Positions 1 through 6,114 are shown, counted from the stretch's first letter. The stretch is DNA of 6,547 nucleotides from an uncultured Alphaproteobacteria bacterium (GCA_903860855.1 CAIOSF010000203.1:1-6547), one strand, 5' to 3'. Numbers and translations are program-made. Notes: generated by a model from the sequence alone, not told the origin.

Positions 1-2
1 AT

Positions 3-31
3 TTGCGTCCAGGGATGTTCTGCTGACGCAA
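3..31. repeat. Hairpin at the left edge of the window
   Basis: TTGCGTC (3-9) pairs with GACGCAA (25-31), and the stem continues inward with CAG (10-12) and CTG (20-22) past a 2-base bulge, closing a 7-base loop. It could be a terminator stem or an element end belonging to sequence left of the window; no T run is seen on the right side. Confidence 0.45.
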
Positions 32-42
32 TGTGATGACCA

Positions 43-105
43 CTTATATCAGCGTTCTCGCTTTTAACTATTACCGCATCTCTTATACCAGTTCTCGCTT
101 TTAAC
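43..105. repeat. Imperfect direct repeat, two copies
   Basis: GTTCTCGCTTTTAAC occurs exactly at 54-68 and 91-105. The similarity extends leftward (CTTATATCAGC at 43-53 versus CTTATACCA at 82-90), with a 2-base length difference. The unit spacing of 37 bases is not a multiple of three, which argues against a coding repeat. It adjoins the GC-rich palindrome at 113-164, and the two may be parts of one repeated element continuing beyond the window. Confidence 0.7.
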
Positions 106-112
106 CAATACA

Positions 113-164
113 TCGTCGCTCGTTGCTCGGCTATGCTGCGCGACGAAGCGCTCCGCAGGCCGAG
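113..164. repeat. GC-rich interleaved palindromic element
   Basis: Three sets of complementary arms overlap in 52 bases: TCGTCGC (113-119) with GCGACGA (140-146); CTCGGC (126-131) with GCCGAG (159-164); and CTGCG (136-140) with CGCAG (154-158), plus GCGC on both sides of 142-147. The stretch is far richer in G+C than its surroundings. The second and third stems stack into one 11-pair hairpin with a small bulge. This is the kind of sequence expected of a dispersed palindromic element in a Rickettsiales genome, but I cannot tie it to a named family. Confidence 0.55.
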
Positions 165-238
165 GTATATCTGCTCATCCCATTGGATTCACAGTCTGTA
201 TTCAACACACTCTACGCCTCACTCCTCCCTATTTAACT

Positions 239-264
239 TGACTCCGCTTTCGGTTGGTGAGTCA
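239..264. repeat. Weak inverted repeat just downstream of ddl
   Basis: TGACTC (239-244) and GAGTCA (259-264) are exact reverse complements, 17 bases beyond the ddl stop, with a possible inner CCG/CGG pairing that partly competes. On the minus strand it is followed by AGTTAAAT, not a true T run. The position fits a ddl transcript end, but the structure is poor for a factor-independent terminator. Confidence 0.3.
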
Positions 265-280
265 GAAAGAACCATTTACA

Positions 281-1252
281 TCATTCTCCCGTTAAAAATT
301 CATCCCTTAGCTCGCACTTGGCATCTCTCAGCAGTCCTTCGATTATCTCAGCAAAGCTTATGCCAGCATGAGCAGCTATCTCAGGTAAAATCGACAAATC
401 TGTAAAACCCGGGTGAGTGTTTATCTCAAGCAGATACAAGCCATTATTTCCCCTATTCGGATCATAACGGAAATCGGATCGACTTATTGTTCGGCAACCT
501 AGAAGCCAGTGCATTTTTTCAGCTGTACCCATTGCTTCTTGATATACAGATTGAGGGATATCGGCTGGCATTACATGGGTCGTAAGCCCTTCCGTGTATT
601 TAGAATCGTAGTCATAAAATCCATCCCTTGGTTGTAGCTCAAGAACTCCACGAGCTTTGTCGAACACAACAGCAGAGCTTATCTCCTTACCAGGTATATA
701 CTCTTCTATCAGAATACGAGTTCCATATTTCCATTCCCTCCTTTTCGGAAGGGAGCTTTTATCATCCTTTATTATATGTACTCCAATTGTTGAGCCCTGG
801 AATACTGGTTTGATTACATATGGCCTAGGCATCAGCTCCTTGCCAGATTCTTGCAGATCAAAATAGTGATCCGTTTCCATTTCAACAAAGGAAGGAGTGC
901 GTATGCCATTTCTCTCAGCTATATACTTTGTAAGAGTTTTATTCATGGCCACAGCAGATGCTTTGACACCAGAGTGGGTATAGGGGATGCCGATAATCTC
1001 AAGCAATCCCTGGACTGCTCCATCCTCTCCATATGTGCCGTGAAGACAGTTGAATACTATATCTGGCTTAATCTTGATTAGTCTTTTGGCTAGATTTGGG
1101 GATAGGTCAACTTCTACAACTTCATGCCCCATGTTGCGTAAATACCTAATGACACAACCAGAGCTGATGAGGGATACGTCCTTTTCGGCTGATAGCCCAC
1201 CGGCAAGTAAAGCAATTTTTTTCCTGATGCTACTACTTTCATTATTCTTCAT
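281..1252 (-). CDS. ddl: D-alanine--D-alanine ligase (Ddl)
   Basis: Cytoplasmic ATP-grasp ligase that joins two D-alanines to make the dipeptide added to UDP-MurNAc-tripeptide in peptidoglycan synthesis. The 323 residues match the usual length (about 300-320). Visible motifs in order: GGLSAEKDVS with the substrate-contacting Glu23; HGTYGEDGAVQG (71-82); YTHSGVKASAVAMNK (91-105), including an ATP-side Lys; YVIKP...GSTIGV (145-158); IEEYIPGKEI (182-191); FYDYDSKYTEG (212-222) with Tyr216; RSDF with Asp260; and LEINTHPGFTDLS (275-287) with metal ligands Glu276 and Asn278 and Ser287. The family Gly of GCRG is Thr here (GCRTISRSDF), a mild deviation. The ATG is fixed because an in-frame TAA lies immediately before it and no other start precedes the first motif; no Shine-Dalgarno is visible. 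The gene stands alone, 375 bases from the nearest upstream same-strand gene, not in a mur-fts cluster. Identity is secure; the Rickettsiales affinity is from memory of Rickettsia Ddl. Confidence 0.96.
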   Translation of the reverse strand: MKNNESSSIRKKIALLAGGLSAEKDVSLISSGCVIRYLRNMGHEVVEVDLSPNLAKRLIKIKPDIVFNCLHGTYGEDGAVQGLLEIIGIPYTHSGVKASAVAMNKTLTKYIAERNGIRTPSFVEMETDHYFDLQESGKELMPRPYVIKPVFQGSTIGVHIIKDDKSSLPKRREWKYGTRILIEEYIPGKEISSAVVFDKARGVLELQPRDGFYDYDSKYTEGLTTHVMPADIPQSVYQEAMGTAEKMHWLLGCRTISRSDFRYDPNRGNNGLYLLEINTHPGFTDLSILPEIAAHAGISFAEIIEGLLRDAKCELRDEFLTGE

Positions 1253-1287
1253 TTAAGGGAAATTTATTTAGCACTTCTACCGGGCAA

Positions 1288-1323
1288 ACCATACTACATG
1301 GGAGGGTACTTAGCAATATTATA
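1288..1323 (-). promoter_or_regulatory. Weak promoter candidates upstream of ddl
   Basis: Two overlapping possibilities on the minus strand. One is TTGCTA (1316-1311), 17 bases, TATGGT (1293-1288), each box four of six. The other is a perfect TATAAT (1323-1318) whose -35 position reads poorly (GTTCTC). Either would give ddl its own transcript, which is expected because 372 bases separate it from the cluster upstream. Neither is strong. Confidence 0.25.
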
Positions 1324-1427
1324 TAGAGAACAGAAAATAGGAGAACCTGACGCTAGAGAATGAGATTGAAGGATGCTGGCTATATCAAACAAGGCCAACG
1401 CTGCGTAATTCGCTTGTGTCTAATCGG

Positions 1428-1466
1428 TTATGTTATTACCAATTTATTCCTAAATTAGTAACATAA
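1428..1466. repeat. Interrupted hairpin in the ddl upstream gap
   Basis: TTATGTTA (1428-1435) pairs with TAACATAA (1459-1466), and inside it AATTTA (1441-1446) pairs with TAAATT (1451-1456) around the loop TTCC, separated by a small internal loop (five bases against two). That makes 14 pairs in 39 bases. All pairs but two are A-T, so stability is low. It has no T tail and lies about 176 bases upstream of the ddl ATG. Role unknown. Confidence 0.5.
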
Positions 1467-1627
1467 ATCTGTAGATTATGGATATCTAAAGCAAAAGGTT
1501 TTTTGTTCTCAAAAACGGATTGATGGTTCCATTAGTCATATTATTGTCAAATTCAAATGACCTATATCTATGCTGTATAGATTGGTGACCGGCTTGATAA
1601 TTAACTGGAATTACAGCAAATATTAAA

Positions 1628-2551
1628 TTAATCTCGAAGAAGTTGTCTTATAATACAATCGAGGGAAAATCTCTCTTTTGCTTCTTGTACCGAAGAACAA
1701 ATTTTTTCCAATTCTGGGTAATCTTGAGCATTGCCATGTGTACGGGGAAGGGCCTTGGCGACCATCTTGATCTGATCCATGCTATGCAAAACTGAGGCGA
1801 GAAGAAAAATCGCGGAGGCGGTGAAGCTTGAGCTTGCCGATGGTACCCTAAATTCTAGGCGGCGAGGGGGAGAGGAGGGGATGCGTATAGCGGTGGTGCG
1901 GTTATTACCTCCCCAGCTTACGTTGATTGGAGCCATATATCCCGCCTGAAGGCGTTGATATTCTGATTCATCATCACCAAGTATTAGGTAGATAGATGGA
2001 TTAAGTAGATGCAGTATACTTGTTATGACGTCTAATAATAGATTATCGAAGCTTTTATTAGTGACAATAGTGCTGGTCGTTGAATCAATAAAGCAATGCT
2101 CAAAAATATTTTCTAAGCCATCTCCAGGATGTAAAGTTAAATGTACATGCATAGATGAGCCATAATCATCGATAAATGGCTTGGGGTCGTAGTTCGCTGA
2201 TACCTTTTTAGCAAATTGGATGAATTTATTCTGGTCAGAGATAAAGTCTCCAACTCTTTGTTTTATTGATGCAATATGATCTTGATAAGGGGTATCAGCA
2301 TCAACCTCAAATGCCTTAGTCGAAAACTCGTACTGTCCCTTGCCCTTTTCTTTGCAAAAACATAACTCTGGAAAGGTTAGCTCGGCTCCGGCTAAGATTT
2401 TATTGGCGAAATCATCAGGTATGGGTTTATTTTGCTCGTCTAGCATATAGAACTCAACTTCGACGCCGAATTTTACTATTATATCGTGCTGCGAGCTAAG
2501 CGTTTTGAGCAACTGAATGATGATATCTTGTTGTGATCGATATAGTACCAT
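1628..2551 (-). CDS. Glutamine-synthetase-like ligase, catalytic domain only
   Basis: A 307-residue protein matching the catalytic barrel of glutamine synthetases and gamma-glutamylamine ligases (PuuA-like); full-length relatives are about 430-470 residues. Seen: VEVEFYM with metal ligands Glu31 and Glu33; EKGKGQYE with Glu68 and Glu75 in the E-x-G-x-G-Q-x-E form; GSSMHVH with His135 and His137; SWGGNNR (212-218); IRIP; RRLEFR (230-235) with the R-x-E-x-R triad; and a late GNAQD motif near 273. The N-terminal beta-grasp domain, which completes the neighbouring active site in the dodecamer, is absent. The frame cannot supply it, since an in-frame TAA lies 17 codons upstream with no alternative start between. 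The flap segment reads GYMAPI where bacterial GlnA has GYEAPV, so the catalytic Glu is Met206. The usual P-D-x-x-A-N-P-Y after R-x-E-x-R reads PSASSSFT. The gene follows glmS by 40 bases, with no Shine-Dalgarno. It may make glutamine, ligate another amine, or be non-catalytic; the intact frame and metal ligands argue that it is maintained. Confidence 0.88.
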   Translation of the reverse strand: MVLYRSQQDIIIQLLKTLSSQHDIIVKFGVEVEFYMLDEQNKPIPDDFANKILAGAELTFPELCFCKEKGKGQYEFSTKAFEVDADTPYQDHIASIKQRVGDFISDQNKFIQFAKKVSANYDPKPFIDDYGSSMHVHLTLHPGDGLENIFEHCFIDSTTSTIVTNKSFDNLLLDVITSILHLLNPSIYLILGDDESEYQRLQAGYMAPINVSWGGNNRTTAIRIPSSPPRRLEFRVPSASSSFTASAIFLLASVLHSMDQIKMVAKALPRTHGNAQDYPELEKICSSVQEAKERFSLDCIIRQLLRD

Positions 2552-2591
2552 AGGGTGATAAATTAATCTTTGCGTGTTTATTGATACAGTC

Positions 2592-4556
2592 CTACTCCAC
2601 CGTTACAGACTTAGCCAAATTACGCGGTTTGTCTATATTTGAACCGCGGATTTTTGCAGTATAATAGGCTAGCATTTGCAAGATAACAGCATAACATAAT
2701 GAATCACCGAGACCGCAAGGATATGAATGGTTCCCTGACCTAGTTTCTGTTGGTTTTGCATTAAGGCTATCGTTATGTTTACCTACTGAGATAATATCAT
2801 CGCAAATCCCACTTGCTTCAATCTCTGAAGCGATCACGCTAGTTGTTATAGCTATTATTTTGCCGCCTCTTGCTTTGATCTCCTCTACATTAGATAGGCT
2901 CTTCTTTAGATACTCATCTTGAGGTAGAATCACAATCACCGGAGTGCCTTTCTCTATCAATGCTATGCTCCCATGCTTTAGTTCTCCTGCTGCATGACCT
3001 TCACTTGGTATGTAAGCAAGTTCTTTCATTTTTAGAGCACCCTCCAGAGCGAGAGGATAAGCAGTGCTTCTGCCAATAAAAAGGATATATGGTGCCTTCG
3101 CTAATGTTATTGCTACTGCCTTGACGCTATCTATTTGCTTTAGAGCTGATTGTACATGTTCTATGTTATGCTGAAGTTCAAGATTATAGCCTTGACCGTT
3201 CTCGTTTAATGTGATCTTTAACGACTTGATAGTTCTTTGCTTTCTCTCGTCTTCTGCCTTAATCTGACAAGAGAGGAGTAATAATAGCAGTAGTTGAGCG
3301 GTGAAGCTTTTTGTGGCTGCCACTGCGATTTCTGAGTCTATTTGCATGGGAATACAATGGTCGACGTTTTGGCCAATATAGCTGGTTTGAATGTTTACTA
3401 TTCCAATAGTTTTGCCACTATTATCCTGGATTCTCTGAAGAGCATGGATGCTATCTGCCGTTTCTCCTGATTGAGATATTAGTATGTAAAGAGTTTTTGA
3501 TCTGATGAGAGAGGTTGATCTGCAACAGAATTCCGATGCTATATCTGCCACAACAACTTTATTCGTCATTTCCTCTATTGCATATTTTGCTGTCATACCG
3601 GCGTAGAGAGAGCTACCACAGGCTATAATATGAATAGTATCAAAGTCATCTGGTTTTAGAGCCGCAATAGGTATCAGGGTGTTATCATCCTTTAATATTT
3701 TATTGAAGATTCTCTGGAGTATTTGCGGTTGTTCAAATATTTCCTTCAGCATGAAAGTCTCATAATCACCTTTATTAGCTATGTTTTGCTCGGTTATTTG
3801 GCTTGTATTTGGTGTTAATCCATTGCCATTGAAATCATAAAACTCAAGAGTTAATTTGCTATTTTTGAGAGAATCTGGACGGCTATTGATATGGACAATA
3901 CTATTATTTGGCAGATATTGAATCTCAGAAGTATATGCAGAGATTGCATTTGCATCCGAGGTTATGAAAGCAGAGGAATTATTATGAGCTGCTAAAAGTG
4001 GCGAATCTTTCCTAGCTCCTATGAGTTTATTCGGTTTGTTTTGCTGAATTACAACAAAGGCAAACGAACCTTTAAGATGTCGTACTACTTCTTGTACGGC
4101 TTTTTTACATGTGAGGCCGATTTTTTTATAGTGATACATCAACACGGAGATAGTCTCTGTATCGGTTGCAGTTTGAAATTTGTAGCCTTCTTTGATCAGC
4201 CACTCCTTCAGCTCTCGATAGTTTTCAATTATCCCATTGTGAACAACCGCTATACCATTATAAGAATTACCAGCATAAATTATGGGATGGCAATTCGTTT
4301 CATTTGCTGCTCCATGGGTAGCCCAACGAGTGTGACCTATGCCTATATGACCAAGGGCTGGGTTATTTCTTTCTTGTTCTAGCAAGTGAGCAGCCTGCTT
4401 CGTTGTTTTGCGTGTCACGAATTCATCGTCATGAATTGTGGTGATACCAATCGAGTCATATCCTCTGTATTCAAGCAAAGATAATGCATTAATTACCCTC
4501 TTGGAGACGGAATTATCTTCGGTGCCTATGTCTAAGATTCCTATGATGCCACACAT
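2592..4556 (-). CDS. glmS: Glutamine--fructose-6-phosphate aminotransferase (isomerizing)
   Basis: Cytoplasmic enzyme making glucosamine-6-phosphate from fructose-6-phosphate and glutamine, the committed step to UDP-GlcNAc. The start is set by MCGIIGI: Cys2 becomes the N-terminal nucleophile after Met removal. The frame is open 49 codons further upstream, but that stretch overlaps queD and would bury the nucleophile. The glutaminase domain (about 1-240) shows RGYDSIGI, HTRWATHG (75-82), HNGIIENY (106-113), TDTE and KDSPL. After the linker motif YETFMLKEIFEQP (265-277) come two SIS domains: CGSSLYAG (313-320), SQSGETADS (361-369), ATKSFTAQL (414-422), YPLALEGALKMKEL (500-513) and GELKHGS (524-530) with isomerase residues Glu525 and His528. 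The C-terminus DKPRNLAKSVTVE carries Lys649. At 654 residues it is about 45 longer than E. coli GlmS, with extra or divergent sequence near 430-465 and 595-620. It starts 7 bases after the queD stop; the leader has only a weak purine run (GAAAAAAGA). No glmS ribozyme is expected or seen. Confidence 0.97.
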   Translation of the reverse strand: MCGIIGILDIGTEDNSVSKRVINALSLLEYRGYDSIGITTIHDDEFVTRKTTKQAAHLLEQERNNPALGHIGIGHTRWATHGAANETNCHPIIYAGNSYNGIAVVHNGIIENYRELKEWLIKEGYKFQTATDTETISVLMYHYKKIGLTCKKAVQEVVRHLKGSFAFVVIQQNKPNKLIGARKDSPLLAAHNNSSAFITSDANAISAYTSEIQYLPNNSIVHINSRPDSLKNSKLTLEFYDFNGNGLTPNTSQITEQNIANKGDYETFMLKEIFEQPQILQRIFNKILKDDNTLIPIAALKPDDFDTIHIIACGSSLYAGMTAKYAIEEMTNKVVVADIASEFCCRSTSLIRSKTLYILISQSGETADSIHALQRIQDNSGKTIGIVNIQTSYIGQNVDHCIPMQIDSEIAVAATKSFTAQLLLLLLLSCQIKAEDERKQRTIKSLKITLNENGQGYNLELQHNIEHVQSALKQIDSVKAVAITLAKAPYILFIGRSTAYPLALEGALKMKELAYIPSEGHAAGELKHGSIALIEKGTPVIVILPQDEYLKKSLSNVEEIKARGGKIIAITTSVIASEIEASGICDDIISVGKHNDSLNAKPTETRSGNHSYPCGLGDSLCYAVILQMLAYYTAKIRGSNIDKPRNLAKSVTVE

Positions 4557-4563
4557 TCTTTTT

Positions 4564-4992
4564 TCAACACACTTCAGCAAATGACGATGGGGTCTCATAC
4601 AGCCGTATCTTGCTGCATTTAATTTCTTTGTATCCTGCAAAAAGTTTAGGGCAGACTTCTTCAAACAAATACAGAGCAAGGTTTTCAGCTGTGGGATGGG
4701 CATCCAGATAAAATATCCTCTGACCCGTGCTTTTTGTAATTAATTCACCTAGTTCTTGGTCTGAAGTATCGAATATAACATTATGATCCCAATTGTCATC
4801 TATCCAAGTTTTAAGCTTCTTCTTAATGATGGCGAAATCGATCACCATGCCCATACTATTTAGCTTTTCTGCGACAAATGTTGCTTCGACTGAGTAGCGA
4901 TGACCATGGAGCATGCGGCAGATCCCATCATGGGTTGGGACTCTATGGCCAGAGTCAAATTCAATTCTTTTTGTGCAATATATTTTTGTCAT
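4564..4992 (-). CDS. queD: 6-carboxytetrahydropterin synthase (QueD/PTPS family)
   Basis: Converts dihydroneopterin triphosphate to 6-carboxy-5,6,7,8-tetrahydropterin, an early step toward preQ0 and the tRNA nucleoside queuosine; cytoplasmic zinc enzyme. The 142 residues are slightly longer than E. coli QueD (about 120). Zinc ligands are His16 (SGHR) and His29/His31 (LHGH). The catalytic Cys25 sits four residues before His29, exactly as in QueD. GMVIDF (48-53), WDH (68-70, the Asp-His pair), PTAEN (100-104, pterin-anchoring Glu) and YETP (132-135) complete the family pattern. The retained Cys argues against the PTPS-III type used in folate synthesis, which has Glu there. The gene lies 2 bases after the fba stop and 7 before the glmS start, so it is almost surely co-transcribed. 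It has no Shine-Dalgarno but shares a 13-mer with fba at the same distance from the ATG. No other queuosine gene lies in the window. Confidence 0.95.
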   Translation of the reverse strand: MTKIYCTKRIEFDSGHRVPTHDGICRMLHGHRYSVEATFVAEKLNSMGMVIDFAIIKKKLKTWIDDNWDHNVIFDTSDQELGELITKSTGQRIFYLDAHPTAENLALYLFEEVCPKLFAGYKEIKCSKIRLYETPSSFAEVC

Positions 4993-5017
4993 TTCTAATT
5001 TTTATATATCTCAATTA
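4993..5017 (-). promoter_or_regulatory. Conserved 13-mer in the queD translation start region
   Basis: On the minus strand TAATTGAGATATA (5017-5005) ends exactly 12 bases before the queD ATG. The identical 13-mer precedes the fba ATG by the same distance (5925-5913). Here it also encodes part of the aldolase C-terminus (DIIEIY). Neither gene has a recognisable Shine-Dalgarno, so the element may be a shared translation-initiation or regulatory sequence, or a trace of duplication. Confidence 0.35.
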
Positions 5018-5900
5018 TGTCTTTTAAAAGTCGTAGAGCTTCTTGTCTTGGTCGTTGAAATACATTCCTTCCTATGATTGAACCGCTGCCGCCACCGGCT
5101 TTGATCCCGCTGATCTCTTTGAGCAAATCATCATGATTCTTTTTTATCCCTCCTGAAAAAACAACCAATCGCTTGCCAGCGAAAGCTGTCCTCATCACCT
5201 GCTTAACGCGTAACTCTACCGTGCTAACATCCATACTATCATATAGTGTTGTATCATGGGTTACAGTTGGTACCTTAACTTTAATGATATGAGCCCCTAT
5301 GGCTGCAGCTATATAAGTAGCATATCCTACTATATCTAAAGCTGTTTCTTTATCTTTTCCCAATTCATTTCCTCTGGGGTAAGACCAGATCACCGTAGGT
5401 AGTCCTTTGTTCCTAGCTTCTCGTACTACATCTCCTGCTCGCTCTAGCATGTTATCAAAATTACCGGAGCCAGGGTATATTGTCATACCGACGGCAGAAC
5501 AGCCCAAGCGTATGGCATCCTCAACACTACCGGTCATTGCCTGATTTGGTTCTCTGATACTTGGGTTTATGGAGTTAGAGCTATTGATCTTAAGTATGCA
5601 TGGGATTTGCTCAATGTAATCTGCGACACATTCCAACATGCCAAGTGGAGCAGCGAAGGCGCTTAGGCCTGCTTCAATCGCTAATTTTATATGATAAACC
5701 GGGTCATAGGCTGGAGGGTTGGATAAAAAGCTTATGTCTGGACCATGTTCAAAACCTTGATCAACGGGTAGGACAATAAGTCTACCCGTACCAGATAATT
5801 TTCCTGCATTTAGGATACGTGCCAACTTAGCTATAACACCAGCATTAACCATTCCCGGGCTATTGCTACCATAGTTTGCTAAAATGTTTTTCACTATCAT
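4995..5900 (-). CDS. fba: Class I fructose-bisphosphate aldolase, DhnA/FbaB type
   Basis: Reversible aldol reaction between dihydroxyacetone phosphate plus glyceraldehyde-3-phosphate and fructose-1,6-bisphosphate; in an organism without full glycolysis it would serve gluconeogenesis. The 301-residue chain is a DhnA-family TIM barrel, not a zinc class II enzyme. Motifs: LPVDQGFEHGP (44-54) with the active-site Asp47; GMTIYPGSG (138-146) with Tyr142 as the likely acid/base; IIKVK (205-209), which should carry the Schiff-base lysine (207 or 209, not settled here); VVFSGGIK (246-253); and GGGSGSIIGRNVFQRP (269-284) for phosphate binding. The ATG is the only start: an in-frame TGA lies seven codons upstream and no ATG, GTG or TTG falls between. 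No Shine-Dalgarno is seen. It is the first gene of the minus-strand cluster, with queD starting 2 bases after its stop. Archaeal-type aldolases of this length occur in Anaplasmataceae, which supports the proposed lineage. Confidence 0.95.
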   Translation of the reverse strand: MIVKNILANYGSNSPGMVNAGVIAKLARILNAGKLSGTGRLIVLPVDQGFEHGPDISFLSNPPAYDPVYHIKLAIEAGLSAFAAPLGMLECVADYIEQIPCILKINSSNSINPSIREPNQAMTGSVEDAIRLGCSAVGMTIYPGSGNFDNMLERAGDVVREARNKGLPTVIWSYPRGNELGKDKETALDIVGYATYIAAAIGAHIIKVKVPTVTHDTTLYDSMDVSTVELRVKQVMRTAFAGKRLVVFSGGIKKNHDDLLKEISGIKAGGGSGSIIGRNVFQRPRQEALRLLKDIIEIYKN

Positions 5901-5925
5901 TTTGGTTAATCTTATATCTCAATTA
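5901..5925 (-). promoter_or_regulatory. Conserved 13-mer in the fba translation start region
   Basis: Partner of the element before queD: TAATTGAGATATA at 5925-5913 with 12 bases to the fba ATG. Here it lies outside any gene, though a short frame around it reads ...LIEI and a stop, resembling the IIEI near the aldolase C-terminus. Confidence 0.35.
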
Positions 5926-6025
5926 GCATCACCTTGATTAATGCCAAAAAATTGCGCTATGTCCAGAGCTTTTTGATTCGGTTAGTGTCCGCAATAGCAG
6001 TTTCCGCTTTGAAGGCATAGAGGTC

Positions 6026-6054
6026 TTTATAATTAATTTTACTATAGTTCGCAA
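6026..6054 (-). promoter_or_regulatory. Candidate promoter for the fba-queD-glmS cluster
   Basis: On the minus strand TTGCGA (6054-6049, four of six bases) is followed after exactly 17 bases by TATAAA (6031-6026, five of six). The start point would be near 6019, giving a leader of about 120 bases before the fba ATG. It lies back to back with the plus-strand promoter, with the perfect 8-bp palindrome GGCGCGCC (6059-6066) between the two -35 boxes. No competing promoter is evident inside the cluster, where the gaps are 2-40 bases. Confidence 0.4.
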
Positions 6055-6086
6055 TCAAGGCGCGCCAAGGCGATTATATTATATAT

Positions 6087-6114
6087 TTGATATAGAGCGC
6101 TTGCGATATATAAT
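6087..6114 (+). promoter_or_regulatory. Sigma70-like promoter for the right-edge gene
   Basis: TTGATA (6087-6092, five of six consensus bases), a 16-base spacer, then a perfect TATAAT (6109-6114). Transcription would start near 6121 and leave a leader of about 95 bases containing the palindromes at 6159-6221. GCTTGC copies sit on both sides of the -10 box (6099-6104 and 6115-6120), which could be a binding site. Assignment is by consensus match only, and AT-rich DNA gives chance matches. Confidence 0.5.

Larger units (their letters stand above)
1256..1627. other. Non-coding gap between ddl and the GS-like gene
   Basis: These 372 bases contain no convincing gene on either strand; the best plus-strand frame (ATG at 1360, about 33 codons) has no properly spaced ribosome site. 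It holds the hairpin at 1428-1466, a 6-bp hairpin ATCTAT/ATAGAT (1566-1571 and 1577-1582), a wide 7-bp inverted repeat TGCTGTA/TACAGCA (1571-1577 and 1612-1618), and weak promoter boxes for ddl at its left end. No hairpin is followed by a T run on the minus strand, so I cannot assign a terminator to the cluster. Confidence 0.55.

Noticed and set aside
1..188. Minus-strand open frame of about 62 codons running off the left edge (internal ATG at 113)
   Set aside because: It spans the palindrome and the direct repeat. The repeat spacing of 37 bases puts the two copies in different frames, which argues against coding. No family is recognised, though it could be a gene carrying an inserted repeat.
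133..405. Plus-strand open frame of 90 codons at the left side
   Set aside because: It runs through the GC-rich palindrome and then antisense over the 3' end of ddl, has no plausible ribosome site, and its product resembles no protein family I know.
628..1256. Several plus-strand frames of 60-76 codons over ddl
   Set aside because: All are antisense to ddl, overlap one another, and show no independent coding signal.
1360..1458. Small plus-strand frame of about 33 codons in the ddl upstream gap
   Set aside because: The only purine-rich site (AGGAGA near 1339) is about 15 bases from the ATG, which is too far, and the frame ends inside the hairpin at 1428-1466.
4041..4382. Plus-strand frame of 113 codons
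   Set aside because: It lies wholly antisense to the well-conserved glutaminase domain of glmS and shows no recognisable features.
4557..4703. Extended GlmS start 49 codons upstream
   Set aside because: It overlaps queD in another frame and would prevent exposure of the catalytic Cys2 in MCGIIGI.
5901..6020. preQ1 riboswitch ahead of the queD-containing cluster
   Set aside because: The leader lacks a C-rich loop and A-rich tail arrangement that I would recognise as preQ1-I, and queD is the second gene of the cluster.
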